Assembly (NCBI GenBank): GCA_029936315.1 | Contig: JAPYTD010000014.1 | Span: 1 to 64,000, forward strand | Source: Planctomycetota bacterium | Lineage (GTDB): Bacteria > Planctomycetota > UBA1135 > UBA2386 | Length of the DNA stretch: 64,000 nt | Reading direction: 5' to 3' | Part shown: positions 24,926 to 34,091 of the stretch, piece after piece | How positions within the stretch are numbered: the first letter of the stretch is position 1 | How the letters are laid out: each line of letters begins with the position of its first letter | The notes under the pieces: generated by a model | The model's database searches: none | Told to the model about the DNA's origin: nothing | The model's input: only the letters and a program-made list of their open reading frames with translations | Position numbers and translations under genes: made by a program

Positions 24926-26485
24926 ATGTCTCGTCTTGTCCGTGCCGCCGCTTCGATCTCAGCCATCACGCTGGTATCGCGGATACTCGGATTGATTCGC
25001 GACCGGTTGATGGCGCAGACACTCGGCGCCGGCTGGGTGCAAGGAACGTTCTTGCTGGCATGGACACTGCCGAACCTGATGCGGCGGCTGCTGGGTGAAG
25101 GTGCCTTGTCCGCTTCGCTGGTGCCATCGTATGCCAGGCTGCGCAAATCGGATCCAGAAGCGGCAAAGCAGCTTCTGCAGGATGTCACGGGCACGGTCAT
25201 CACGATCCTGACACCGATCTGCTTGTTCGTCGCAACGGCCAGTCTGGTCGTGCCGGCGGAGTGGTTGCCGGCGCCTGACGAAGGCGGTGTCGAGGCGATG
25301 CGGTTGCTGCTCGCGCTCAACGCGGTGCTGTTCGTCTACGCGCTGCCGATCTGCCTGACGGCAGTCGCGGCCGGCGCCCTCAATACGCTCGGCATGTTTG
25401 CGTTGCCGGCGACGGTCCCGATCGCGCTCAACCTGGTCTGGATCTCGGCGCTCGTTTTGGCCAAACCGCTCGGCTTTGAAGTCGACTCCGAAGTCGCGAC
25501 GTTTGCCGCGTGGAGCCTGATGGTTGGCGGGTTCTTGCAGTTGCTGATTGTGCTGACGCCACTCGTGCGCAAGAAGGCTCTCGGTAGGCCGAAGCTCGGT
25601 CTGCCCAAACGCGGCACCGCGGCGTTCGCAGTGTTCGTCGCGATGGGGCCAACGGTGCTCGGCATGTCGCTCAATCAGATCAGCAGCCTGATCGACCATC
25701 TGCTCGCCTACTACATGATCGCGCCTGGCGCGGTTACCTACGTTTATCTTGCCAATCGCCTGCTGCTGTTTCCGCACGCCTTGACGGCGATGGCGGTCGC
25801 GGTCGCAGTGTTTCCAAAGCTCGCCAGCGAAGCGGAAGACGAAGGTCGCACCAAGATGCGGCAGACGCTCGACAAGTCGGCGGCGGCAACGATATTGGTG
25901 ACGGTGCCGGCGGCAGCGGGAATGATCCTGTTGTCCAACGAAGTCGTGCACGTGTTGTTTGTCGGCGGCAAGTTTGGCGGCGACGACATCGCGGCTACGG
26001 TGCTGACGGCGGCATGCCTCGTCGCAGGATTGCCGTTCGTCGGACTCGCGCAACTGTATGCGCGCGCGTTCTATGCAGTTGGTGACACTTCGACGCCGGC
26101 GCGAACGGCGGGGATCTTGGTCGTGTTCAATATCGTCATCAGTGTCGTGCTGTTGACGACGACTGGCATGGGTACGGCGGCACTGACTCTGTCGAGCAGC
26201 ATCACGTCAGTGGGTAACGCAGTGATCCTATCGCGCAAGTTCCGCAGACATGCGGCGCCGGCAAACAATCTTGGCATGGTGTGGGTGCGATCTCTGATTG
26301 CAACGGGTGCGATGTGTGCGGTGGTTCCGTTTGTTCGGATCGCCGCCGATGACGCGCCGCTATTGATACGCGCAACCGGCAACCTCCTGCTGCCGATCGG
26401 CGCGGGCATGCTCGTCTATGTGATTGCGCACCTGCTGATGCGATCTCCTGAGCTGCGCGAACTGCGGCGCGCGCCCAAGAAGTAG
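24926..26485 (+). CDS. murJ: lipid II flippase MurJ
   Basis: A 519-residue integral membrane protein with ~14 hydrophobic segments that moves the peptidoglycan precursor lipid II across the inner membrane. The N-terminus has the MurJ signature (ASISAITLVSRILGLIRDRL then MRRLLGEGALSASLVPSYAR), and the middle has LNQISSLIDHLLAYYM and VTYVYLANRLLLFPHALTAM (family Y.Anrl..lP.gl.a.Ai). Later YARAFYAVGDTSTPAR matches the family F.A..dt.tP. The length matches the family. Its presence fits a peptidoglycan-containing cell. Confidence 0.95.
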   Translation: MSRLVRAAASISAITLVSRILGLIRDRLMAQTLGAGWVQGTFLLAWTLPNLMRRLLGEGALSASLVPSYARLRKSDPEAAKQLLQDVTGTVITILTPICLFVATASLVVPAEWLPAPDEGGVEAMRLLLALNAVLFVYALPICLTAVAAGALNTLGMFALPATVPIALNLVWISALVLAKPLGFEVDSEVATFAAWSLMVGGFLQLLIVLTPLVRKKALGRPKLGLPKRGTAAFAVFVAMGPTVLGMSLNQISSLIDHLLAYYMIAPGAVTYVYLANRLLLFPHALTAMAVAVAVFPKLASEAEDEGRTKMRQTLDKSAAATILVTVPAAAGMILLSNEVVHVLFVGGKFGGDDIAATVLTAACLVAGLPFVGLAQLYARAFYAVGDTSTPARTAGILVVFNIVISVVLLTTTGMGTAALTLSSSITSVGNAVILSRKFRRHAAPANNLGMVWVRSLIATGAMCAVVPFVRIAADDAPLLIRATGNLLLPIGAGMLVYVIAHLLMRSPELRELRRAPKK

Positions 26486-26487
26486 CG

Positions 26488-26997
26488 CTACTCGACGCGC
26501 TCGAACTCAAGCCAGGTCTGCTCGCCCTGGATCACGCGCACGCCGCCGCGAACGATCTGAATGCGGCGCACGTCCTGCTTGCCTTCAGCCGTCATCGTGA
26601 TGACTCCGCTCTCGCTGGAAAAGTAGTCCAGCTTGCTCGTCATGCGCACGCCATCGTCAGTCATGCGCCATTCGCGAACGGCCGCGTGCACCAACGGATG
26701 CTCATCACTCGTTCCTGGTGATGCCAGGCTCAAGAACATGTGGCGACTGGTGATGACCAGGTAGCCGCGACTCGATCGGTTGCCCGCCAAACCTTGCACG
26801 ACTCGCGATCGCAGCTTGTAGACGCCTTCGAGAGGGTGGCGTTTGGGCTTACCGATAACCTTGCCCAGGGTCGTGGCCGGCTTGGCCGCCGGCTGTTGCG
26901 TTGCAGGTTTCTGGATCGTCGGCTTTGGGTCTTGCCATTGCAGCAACACAGCAGAAACCAACACCAACAGCGAAGTCATCTTGCGCATGGATTGCAC
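26488..26997 (-). CDS. small secreted protein of unknown function
   Basis: A ~169-residue protein with a signal peptide (MRKMTSLLVLVSAVLLQWQD; Met at 26988 likely). A Pro/Gln/Lys/Thr-rich linker (PKPTIQKPATQQPAAKPATT) follows, then a compact domain with HPLEGVYKLRSRVVQGLAG and GYLVITSRHMFLSL. That resembles a lipocalin-like beta-barrel start (GvY.l), but this is only a guess. It lies directly after the gene at 26998-28236 on the same strand (stop and start adjacent), so they are likely co-transcribed. It is convergent with murJ. Confidence 0.65.
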   Translation of the reverse strand: MQSMRKMTSLLVLVSAVLLQWQDPKPTIQKPATQQPAAKPATTLGKVIGKPKRHPLEGVYKLRSRVVQGLAGNRSSRGYLVITSRHMFLSLASPGTSDEHPLVHAAVREWRMTDDGVRMTSKLDYFSSESGVITMTAEGKQDVRRIQIVRGGVRVIQGEQTWLEFERVE

Positions 26998-28236
26998 CTA
27001 TCGGTCCAGGGTGATGTCGATATCGACGTGTCGGCCATTGGGATCAAGCCGAACCGTGCGCGCGCCGAGCAACGTGCGCGCCTTGCGACCTTTGCCAACT
27101 TGAATCTGTGCCATCACGGTGCAATTGCCGGGCAATGCTCGTGTGATGCGGTAGTTGCCGTGTGAATCGGCATTGATCGCCGTCTCCTCGCCAATCCACA
27201 CCAAGGCGCCCGCAACCGGTTGCCGTTGGTGATCCAGGACGCAACCACTGACGATCGCGCCTGGCCCGACCACAACCAGCGCGACGCCGTCGATGCTCGT
27301 GCGTGTTCGTGACTGGGAGCAGGTCTCCGGAAGTCCGTGCACGATGATTCGCGCTTCGAGATCGGCCGGCATGTGGTCGAACACAAACGTGCCATCAGCT
27401 TTTGGTACCGCATCGATGCCGGGCAAGCCGCGCGCGAGCAATCGCAAGGAAGTTGGATCGAGGTCGACGTTGAGCTCCAACTTGCCGCGACGAATCGGTG
27501 CGGGAGTAACAGCGATGATTGCGCGCCCGCCTTCGGCCTCTTGGCTGCCTATCAAACTCTCGTGCACGATGGCGTAGCCAGGCGCGCGTACGCGCAAACC
27601 GAGTGCGTCGAGTTCGCCATCGAAGCCCGTAACTGTAAATCGACCGTTCTCATCCGTGCGCGCCGTCGCCAGATCAATGCCATGTTCTCCGCCGCCCATG
27701 ACGATCACTTCGGCATTGGCGACGGGGCGAATGCCGGCACAACGCCAACCCATGCACCAAAACCCGATCGGTTCGCCAACGCGACCCGTCAGCGTTTGGG
27801 GCGGCCGCAGCTGGATCGTCGGGTGTTTCTCACCCAACCGAACGTAGGCGAAGCCCGCACCGACGCCTTCGCCGCGATAGCGTACGATCCCGTGACCAGG
27901 CACGAGGTTGTCGCCGATGACGACATCGCTCTGACTTTCCATGCGATGCTCACCGATCGCCGGTGGTGGCGAAGGAGAATGGAACGCGAGCTGTTCGGGA
28001 TAGAACGTCAGCTCGAGTGGTGGCACCGGCTGCGATCCGTTCGCAAACACGAGGGTGACGTGTCGGTCGGCATACGCGTCGTAGGCAACAAACGAGCCGG
28101 CCGCGACGGCCGCAACCAACATCGTGACCAGAAACGCGCGCCCTTTGGGCGCGGGCGAACGCCGCCCGGTGGTTCTGGATGACTCTGCAGAGCGAGTGGT
28201 TGCCACGCGCTCCACGATAGCGTTCGCTGGGAACAT
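26998..28236 (-). CDS. membrane-anchored carboxypeptidase-regulatory-like protein
   Basis: A ~412-residue protein with a short cytoplasmic Arg-rich N-terminus and one transmembrane segment (AFLVTMLVAAVAAGSFVAYD, residues ~35-54). Several beta-sandwich segments follow (TDENGRFTVTGFDGELDALG, GCVLDHQRQPVAGALVWIGE, then DSHGNYRITRALPG), the signature of CarboxypepD_reg-like domains. The ATG at 28236 overlaps the ATG of the divergent sixA by two bases; a GTG at 28215 or the Met at 28122 may be the true start. The function is unknown, presumably extracytoplasmic. Confidence 0.75.
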   Translation of the reverse strand: MFPANAIVERVATTRSAESSRTTGRRSPAPKGRAFLVTMLVAAVAAGSFVAYDAYADRHVTLVFANGSQPVPPLELTFYPEQLAFHSPSPPPAIGEHRMESQSDVVIGDNLVPGHGIVRYRGEGVGAGFAYVRLGEKHPTIQLRPPQTLTGRVGEPIGFWCMGWRCAGIRPVANAEVIVMGGGEHGIDLATARTDENGRFTVTGFDGELDALGLRVRAPGYAIVHESLIGSQEAEGGRAIIAVTPAPIRRGKLELNVDLDPTSLRLLARGLPGIDAVPKADGTFVFDHMPADLEARIIVHGLPETCSQSRTRTSIDGVALVVVGPGAIVSGCVLDHQRQPVAGALVWIGEETAINADSHGNYRITRALPGNCTVMAQIQVGKGRKARTLLGARTVRLDPNGRHVDIDITLDR

Positions 28237-28732
28237 GTGGATCTACCTGCTGCGCCACGGCATCGCGGAAGACTCGAGATCGGGGCAACCTGACGAACAA
28301 CGGGCGCTTACGCAAGAAGGTTGGGATCGACTCGAAATAGCGGCCAAGACCTGGCAGAAGCTAGTTCCGACCCCAGAGTTGGTCCTGACCAGCCCGCTCT
28401 TGCGGGCCCGCGAGACGGCGCAGGTGCTGGCGAAGGCCGTGGGGTTTGCGGGCGAACTGCGCCACGAAGACACCTTGGTGCCGCACGTGAGGCCCGAGCA
28501 GACCATCACCGTTCTCGAAGCAGAACTGCTGAGCCAAACCGCCTCGTTGGCCGTCGTTGGCCACGAACCACATCTCGGCTACCTACTCGGCTCGCTGCTC
28601 ACCGGACATCCGCACATCTCGATCCCGTTCCAACGCGGTTCGTTGGTCGGGGTCGAGACCGAGTCGACCAGCAATCTGATCGCGGGCCTGCGCTTCTCGC
28701 TCGGGCAGAAACTCTGCGCCAAGCTCACCTGA
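28235..28732 (+). CDS. sixA: phosphohistidine phosphatase SixA
   Basis: A 165-residue histidine-phosphatase family protein. The N-terminus has LLRHGIAEDS (RHG, the nucleophile His), the middle has VLTSPLLRARETAQVLA (second Arg) and the C-terminal half has SLAVVGHEPHLGYLLGSLL (catalytic His). The size matches SixA, which removes phosphate from HPt histidines of phosphorelays. The ATG at 28235 is chosen because the frame upstream is antisense to the neighbouring gene. The 3' end overlaps the convergent large gene by 8 bases. Confidence 0.9.
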   Translation: MWIYLLRHGIAEDSRSGQPDEQRALTQEGWDRLEIAAKTWQKLVPTPELVLTSPLLRARETAQVLAKAVGFAGELRHEDTLVPHVRPEQTITVLEAELLSQTASLAVVGHEPHLGYLLGSLLTGHPHISIPFQRGSLVGVETESTSNLIAGLRFSLGQKLCAKLT

Positions 28733-31694
28733 TCTGCGGCACCAACTTCACTCCGGTGAGCCCCGCAGCCGGCACATGCAGCATGCCGCACTCATATTCG
28801 GTCTGCTCCTTGCCCTGCGTGTGCAAGACAACGCGGTAACGACCCACTTCCAGATCGTCGGATACAAACGAGCCGTCCCGGTCATAGCCGAAGCCTGACT
28901 GGTAGTTGCCCTTCGCACCCGGGCCGTCATTCGGCCCAAGCCTGTGGAAGGCGAGCCAACCCCAGCGCGGCTTCTCCTTCAACACGGATAGGTCCACCGT
29001 GCCCTTGACGACCATTGCGGCGACCAGATAGATGCGCAGCGAATCGGTTGAACCGCCGGCCAATACCTCGATGTTCTCCAACTTGCCGCGCCAACGATCG
29101 TCACCGCTGTTCGACTCAAACTCGAGAGACCACGTGCCTTCGACGACATCCTTGAAGCGGAATGTACCGTCGTCCTTGGTCATCGTGTTTTGCCGCGAAC
29201 TGCCGCGATTCTTGTCGGGGCCCTTGATCTGACCGCGCGCGCGCACGAACACCTTGCCAGTGGGGCTGCCATCTGGCAGATAGCACTGGCCCGCGATCAC
29301 CGACGTCGCAATGTCGATCGTCAGATCACGCTGCTCGCCTTCGGTCAGCTTGACGGAGCTGGACCACATGCTGTTGCCGCGACCAGCAAACATGCCGGCG
29401 TCAGCGCCCATGACCGAGATGCGCAGATCGCCTGCGGACACGATGCCAAGATCGAAGCGGCCTCGTTCATCGACCGTGGCCCCGAAGCGACCACCCTGGC
29501 CGCGAGCAACAATCGAATAGCCAACTGCCATGCGGCTGTTGACCATGACGGTGCCGGTCAGTTGTGCCGTCGGCCCTTCGAGCGGCTTCTTGCCGACTTC
29601 GAGCCGCATCTCCGTGGTCTGACCCGATTTGATCTCCACGCCCTGATTCTGCATGTTGGAGTTGGCGGACATCGACTGCGCAAACCCAAAGACCGACCCC
29701 GGGGAACGCAACGAATCGAGCGAGTTCATCGCCATGCACCAGTAGCTACCGGGCTGCAGCCCAGTCACCGTGAACGTGCCGTCGAGGCCGGCAGTGATCA
29801 TTTGCGGCGTGCTCTCCAGCGGCCCGCGGGCACCACCGTTGCGGCGCCACATCACGGCAACCGTGAACTTGCCGGGCAATGGTGGCTTGCCGTTTTCGCT
29901 CAGCACACCTTGCAATGTGCCCGGCGCCAGCAAGCGCAAGACCAACTCCTCGTCGGGCTTGGTCTCGCCGTGCACAATGCCATACAAGGGATGGTCGGCG
30001 CTAACGCGCAACGAATCGGCTTGCAGCTTGTTGATCCGCAAGCGGCCATCCTTGCCCGTGCGACCGCAATTGACCGGCATCTCCACCACCCGCCGCGAGC
30101 CACGGGCTTCGGCAAAGATCGCCGCGTTGCGAATCGGCACGTCGTCCTGATTGACGACCAGCACGTTGAACAACGTCGGCGGCAAAAGCTTGATCAGGCA
30201 ATGTCCGTCTTTGTCCTCGAGATCAATGACCTCAGAACCGGTCGACAGTCCTTCGACTTCGGCGAGCAGCGTGTAGGTGCCCTTGTTGAGTCCAATGATG
30301 CTCCAGCCACCTTCCTCAAGCTTGGTCATGCGACCCTTGAGTCTGACGGGTTCCGCGAGCCCCATCATGAATAGCTCAGCGGCGCCATCGCCCTTCTTGC
30401 CACGCAACAGACGGAATCGCGCATCCTTGACGGGTGCTCCGTCGGCGTTTTGCAAGGCAACCGTGAAGCCGAACTGCGACGGCAGAGTGACAATGACGTC
30501 AGAGATGATCGACTGTGGCTCGGCCAACACCCACGCGTGGTTCTTCGAACGCCGCGCAGCAACCGTGACCTTGCCTGGCGAGAAACCAAAGCCGTCGATC
30601 TCACCCTTGGCGTTGGTTTTCCCGAGGTAGCTTGCCAGGTCGACCGGCGCGATCGACAGCGTCGAACCCGCAACCACTTCGGCCCCGGCAACAGGCTTGC
30701 CCTTTTCATCGAGTACCTTGGCGTAGAGTTCCTCGCCTTCGCGCAGACGGATGCGACCGACGTCCTTCTCGGTGCCGGCGCGCACCATTACACTCGCTTT
30801 GACATTCGACAAGAACCCGCGCATCGTCGTCGCGAGCATGTTGCTGCCGGGCATCACGCCAACCAGGCGGAACTTGCCGTCAGGTCCGGAATGAGTGGTC
30901 GGAATCGGCAGGTGTTCAAACGCGTTCTTTACCCACGGCGGCATGCGCAACACTTGCACCGGCGCGCGCTTTTCACGAATCAGCACCGCTCCCTCCGGAT
31001 CGAATCGTTCGACGGGGAAGAACGCAGCCAACGCGCCGGGGACATCCGCGGCACGAACCAGGGCTCCCGCCACCGGGTTACCGTCCGAGTCGTAGACTTC
31101 GCCGATAATGACGCCGGCATCGTTGAGCACGACATCCCCGAGGTCGATGATCTGGCCAGGCGATGGAGTCTTGGTGATGACCTGGTGTGTCGGGGCGTCG
31201 GTGTCGAGTCCAGCGAACATCATGAAGACGCCGCGCGGCCAGACGCCAGTCATCTCGAACGTGCCGTCTTCAGCAGTTCTTACTTCGCCGGCGATGAACT
31301 GTGGATCAAACTGCTCGGCTTCGGCAAAGAGGTCGACGGTTGTGTTCAGGATGACGTCCATCGCACCGCGATAGATTCGCACGCCGCAGTCCGCGACCGG
31401 GGCTTTCAGGTGGGTGACGACGCGCCCCTTGAAGCCACACAAGCCGGCGCGGATGTCTGGGTCGTCGTAGAGGGGCCCGCGACTAAAGGCCACGGCCTCG
31501 CGCGCGATCCCGTTGAGGCCGCTCAATTCGACGTGGCCCTCGACGGGCACGATCTCCGGGCCGCCAGTCTCGTTCGCTTCGTGGTTGCTCGACGGGATCG
31601 GTAGCGGTGCAGCGGTATCGCTGCAAGCCCACCAGATACCACCGATTACGGCAGCCACTAGTAGGATGATGGCGGGGATGTGTTGGCGTTGCAT
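28725..31694 (-). CDS. large secreted multi-domain carboxypeptidase-regulatory-like protein
   Basis: A ~989-residue protein anchored by an N-terminal hydrophobic segment (IPAIILLVAAVIGGIWWAC). The ATG at 31694 is preceded by GGAGACCCC, a good ribosome-binding site; the Met 54 bases upstream is not. The body is a chain of Ig-like modules with the recurrent pattern of DxxGxPVAGAxV followed by T..DGxF.l.gv.PG, for example VYDSDGNPVAGALVRAADVP, VLDEKGKPVAGAEVVAGSTL and DGTFTVTGLQPGSYW. No catalytic motif is seen. It is one of three such proteins within 8 kb and possibly forms part of the cell envelope or secreted matrix. Confidence 0.83.
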   Translation of the reverse strand: MQRQHIPAIILLVAAVIGGIWWACSDTAAPLPIPSSNHEANETGGPEIVPVEGHVELSGLNGIAREAVAFSRGPLYDDPDIRAGLCGFKGRVVTHLKAPVADCGVRIYRGAMDVILNTTVDLFAEAEQFDPQFIAGEVRTAEDGTFEMTGVWPRGVFMMFAGLDTDAPTHQVITKTPSPGQIIDLGDVVLNDAGVIIGEVYDSDGNPVAGALVRAADVPGALAAFFPVERFDPEGAVLIREKRAPVQVLRMPPWVKNAFEHLPIPTTHSGPDGKFRLVGVMPGSNMLATTMRGFLSNVKASVMVRAGTEKDVGRIRLREGEELYAKVLDEKGKPVAGAEVVAGSTLSIAPVDLASYLGKTNAKGEIDGFGFSPGKVTVAARRSKNHAWVLAEPQSIISDVIVTLPSQFGFTVALQNADGAPVKDARFRLLRGKKGDGAAELFMMGLAEPVRLKGRMTKLEEGGWSIIGLNKGTYTLLAEVEGLSTGSEVIDLEDKDGHCLIKLLPPTLFNVLVVNQDDVPIRNAAIFAEARGSRRVVEMPVNCGRTGKDGRLRINKLQADSLRVSADHPLYGIVHGETKPDEELVLRLLAPGTLQGVLSENGKPPLPGKFTVAVMWRRNGGARGPLESTPQMITAGLDGTFTVTGLQPGSYWCMAMNSLDSLRSPGSVFGFAQSMSANSNMQNQGVEIKSGQTTEMRLEVGKKPLEGPTAQLTGTVMVNSRMAVGYSIVARGQGGRFGATVDERGRFDLGIVSAGDLRISVMGADAGMFAGRGNSMWSSSVKLTEGEQRDLTIDIATSVIAGQCYLPDGSPTGKVFVRARGQIKGPDKNRGSSRQNTMTKDDGTFRFKDVVEGTWSLEFESNSGDDRWRGKLENIEVLAGGSTDSLRIYLVAAMVVKGTVDLSVLKEKPRWGWLAFHRLGPNDGPGAKGNYQSGFGYDRDGSFVSDDLEVGRYRVVLHTQGKEQTEYECGMLHVPAAGLTGVKLVPQIR

Positions 31695-31786
31695 GGGGTC
31701 TCCGGTGGACCGACGTATGTGGCCGACGAAGCGGTGATTATGCCGCAATTCGCTGCCTAACTGGGGGATGCGAAGCTGCTATCGGA

Positions 31787-32335
31787 CTATTCGGCCGTAT
31801 GCGCGCGCCACAATGCGATTGTCGCCAAGACAATCGCGTGATCGACGCCACCGTCGCGCAGCAGCTGGTCGAGCTCTGCCTCCGGCACCTTCACCACCTC
31901 AAGGTCTTCGCCGAGGTCCTGTTGCAGGTCGCCAACGGGGCGGCAGCCGGTCGCCAGGTAGGTGTGGCACCGGTTGCTCATGATGGCCGGGTTGGGATTG
32001 CAGGAGCCGAGCGCCACCCAGTCCTTGCCCTCGTGGCCGGTCTCTTCGCGCAGCTCGCGCCTCGCGGCTTGGAGTGGGTCGTGTTCGCCGGGATCAATCA
32101 GACCGCCGGGCAGTTCGAGCGAGATGCGTTCGCTGCCTTGTCGCCACTGCCGCACGAACACGATCTCGCCGTCGGTAGTGATCGGCAGGATGTTGACCCA
32201 GTTGGCGGTATCGATCAGAAAGAACGGAATCTCGACGCCGGTGCGAGGCGAACGTTGCCTGGAACGGCGCACGTGGAAGACGAGGTGGCGCGCGAGGGTC
32301 TCGTCGCCGAGTTTTTCCCATGGTTGTAGGGTCAT
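31787..32335 (-). CDS. NUDIX hydrolase (ADP-ribose pyrophosphatase-like)
   Basis: A 182-residue protein with a full NUDIX box: GGLIDPGEHDPLQAARRELR followed by EETG, which is G-x5-E-x7-REUxEE. The upstream strand ERISLELPGG and downstream CNPNPAIMSNRCHTYLA are typical of ADP-ribose / nucleoside-diphosphate-sugar pyrophosphatases. It probably hydrolyses ADP-ribose-like compounds. Its start overlaps the stop of the upstream beta-sandwich gene by 4 bases (ATGA), so the two are co-transcribed. Confidence 0.92.
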   Translation of the reverse strand: MTLQPWEKLGDETLARHLVFHVRRSRQRSPRTGVEIPFFLIDTANWVNILPITTDGEIVFVRQWRQGSERISLELPGGLIDPGEHDPLQAARRELREETGHEGKDWVALGSCNPNPAIMSNRCHTYLATGCRPVGDLQQDLGEDLEVVKVPEAELDQLLRDGGVDHAIVLATIALWRAHTAE

Positions 32336-34053
32336 TGACGTAGCTCCAAGCCGTTCTTGCTTTGCCCGGCGATGGCCGTGGCATTCACGGTCTTCGATGC
32401 GTCGCGCTGAAGCGAGACGACGCCGCTGCCAAACTGGTTGGTCTCAAGCACGAAGGCACCACTCGAATCGCTTGTCGCAACACCCGGCAAGTACAGCGTC
32501 GCGCCCGCCAAGATGCGGCGCCCGGGAATGCCGATGTGGTTGGTGCGCACCTGGGGCGTCCAACGAACCGATGCGTTGGCGATTGGGAAACCGTTCTTGC
32601 CAAAGACGACGCCCTCGAGGGTTGCAGTGACACCTTTGTTGAGACGTGCCGCGGTCGTCGCCGGCCAGACATCGTAGTTGGCAAAGGCAGCGCCTGGGTC
32701 GACCAGCTCGGCGTAGGTCGTGTAGCCGGGAGCCTGTACGAGCAGTTTGGCGGCAACGTCGCCAGCAGCCCGCAGCTCAAACGTGCCATCCGCGGCCGTC
32801 TTTGCGGTGATGGCGGCCCCGTTCGGGACTTGCCAGATGATGGTGGCCAACGCGATCGGTTGGTGGTCCGGCCGCGATCGCACGCGACCTCGCAGCGGTG
32901 TGCGTTGCAAGGCGCGCAGTTTGATCTGCACGTCTTGGGCTGGCGCTAGAACCGGCCCGAACGCGATCGGTGCATGCAGGCCGTGGCGCGCGAGCAACGT
33001 AATCGCACCGTTGAGTAGTGGACCAATCGTGAACGTTCCGTCTTGGCCGGTCGTCGAACGCAAACCCAACGGCTCGCTGCCCTGCACGGAGACTTGCGCA
33101 TCGGCCAGTGCTTTGCCAGCCAGGTCGGTCACGCGACCGCCGATCCAAGCGCCGCCAATCATCATGATGCGCTGCGCTGGCGGCTCCGAACCGGGGATTA
33201 CCGAGATCTCATTGCGGGCTACAAGTCCGCTGGTGGTCGCAGCTTCCATGACGTAGTCACCTGGGGCGACGAATCGGATCACCGCGACCTTGCCGGTCAG
33301 ATGATGCACACGATCCGTGCTGTACTTGCCAAGTTGCACCGCGACATCGCGACTGACCGCGCGCGTCGCCAACATGGTGTGTTCGGTCCACGCGCGCCGC
33401 AGCACAGCGTCACCAGCCGGGACGGGCAGTCGCGTCGCTTGTGCTTTGTTGGCGGGGCGCAGACGAACCAGCACGTCCGTCACAGCCTTGCCGTCAGGAT
33501 CGACGAACGCAAAACCGCGCCGCAACGACCAACGATCTGGGACCAACTGCACAACTTGGGGCTCTTGTTCGGTCGAACCCAATTGCACCGGCGCGAGCCG
33601 CAACAGGTAGTTCTCATAGACCACCGCCAACTGCGCCGGCTCCGCCAGTGCGACGCTAGCGAGGCCACGTTCATCGGTGAAGGCCAGGTCAGCACCGTTG
33701 TGCATGCTGCGCACGATGGCGGACGCGATTGGCTGTTGGGTCCGGTAGTCGAGCACCTGTAGGCACGCAGTGACCTCGTCCGCAAGGCCCTCGGCCTCGA
33801 TGTCTGGCGACTCCGTTCGGGTCGCGATCACACCAGAGGGCAACTGCATGCGGCGCGGGCCGTTGTCTTGCGCCGTCGTGTTGCCAGATTCGGGGTCGCC
33901 ACCCTCGGGGTCGTATTGGCCGCCGGGGTTCTCTCCACGCGGGTTCCCTGTCCCTGGGGGCAGCGGCACTCCGCCGCCGCCGCCCCAAGTCAAGAATACG
34001 GCGACGCCGATCCCGAGAAGCAGCAGCACAATCACTGGCAAGAAACGCATCAC
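32332..34053 (-). CDS. membrane-anchored carboxypeptidase-regulatory-like protein
   Basis: A 573-residue protein with an N-terminal anchor (MRFLPVIVLLLLGIGVAVFL) followed by a Gly/Pro-rich spacer (GGGGGVPLPPGTGNPRGENP). Several Ig-like modules then follow: LQVLDYRTQQPIASAIV, VTDLAGKALADAQVSVQGSE with TGQDGTFTIGPLLNGAITLL, and VFGKNGFPIANASVRW. It is first in a two-gene operon with the NUDIX hydrolase (ATGA overlap). The second Met at 34050 may be the start. Function is unknown. Confidence 0.8.
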   Translation of the reverse strand: MMRFLPVIVLLLLGIGVAVFLTWGGGGGVPLPPGTGNPRGENPGGQYDPEGGDPESGNTTAQDNGPRRMQLPSGVIATRTESPDIEAEGLADEVTACLQVLDYRTQQPIASAIVRSMHNGADLAFTDERGLASVALAEPAQLAVVYENYLLRLAPVQLGSTEQEPQVVQLVPDRWSLRRGFAFVDPDGKAVTDVLVRLRPANKAQATRLPVPAGDAVLRRAWTEHTMLATRAVSRDVAVQLGKYSTDRVHHLTGKVAVIRFVAPGDYVMEAATTSGLVARNEISVIPGSEPPAQRIMMIGGAWIGGRVTDLAGKALADAQVSVQGSEPLGLRSTTGQDGTFTIGPLLNGAITLLARHGLHAPIAFGPVLAPAQDVQIKLRALQRTPLRGRVRSRPDHQPIALATIIWQVPNGAAITAKTAADGTFELRAAGDVAAKLLVQAPGYTTYAELVDPGAAFANYDVWPATTAARLNKGVTATLEGVVFGKNGFPIANASVRWTPQVRTNHIGIPGRRILAGATLYLPGVATSDSSGAFVLETNQFGSGVVSLQRDASKTVNATAIAGQSKNGLELRQ

Positions 34054-34091
34054 AGGCGTGAAAGCATAACGCGGTCTATGCTGCCTGCTGC

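Noticed and set aside
29190-31604. Two long plus-strand frames (394 and 384 residues)
   Set aside because: They are antisense to the large beta-sandwich gene and are His/Arg/Gln-rich, as expected of shadow frames.
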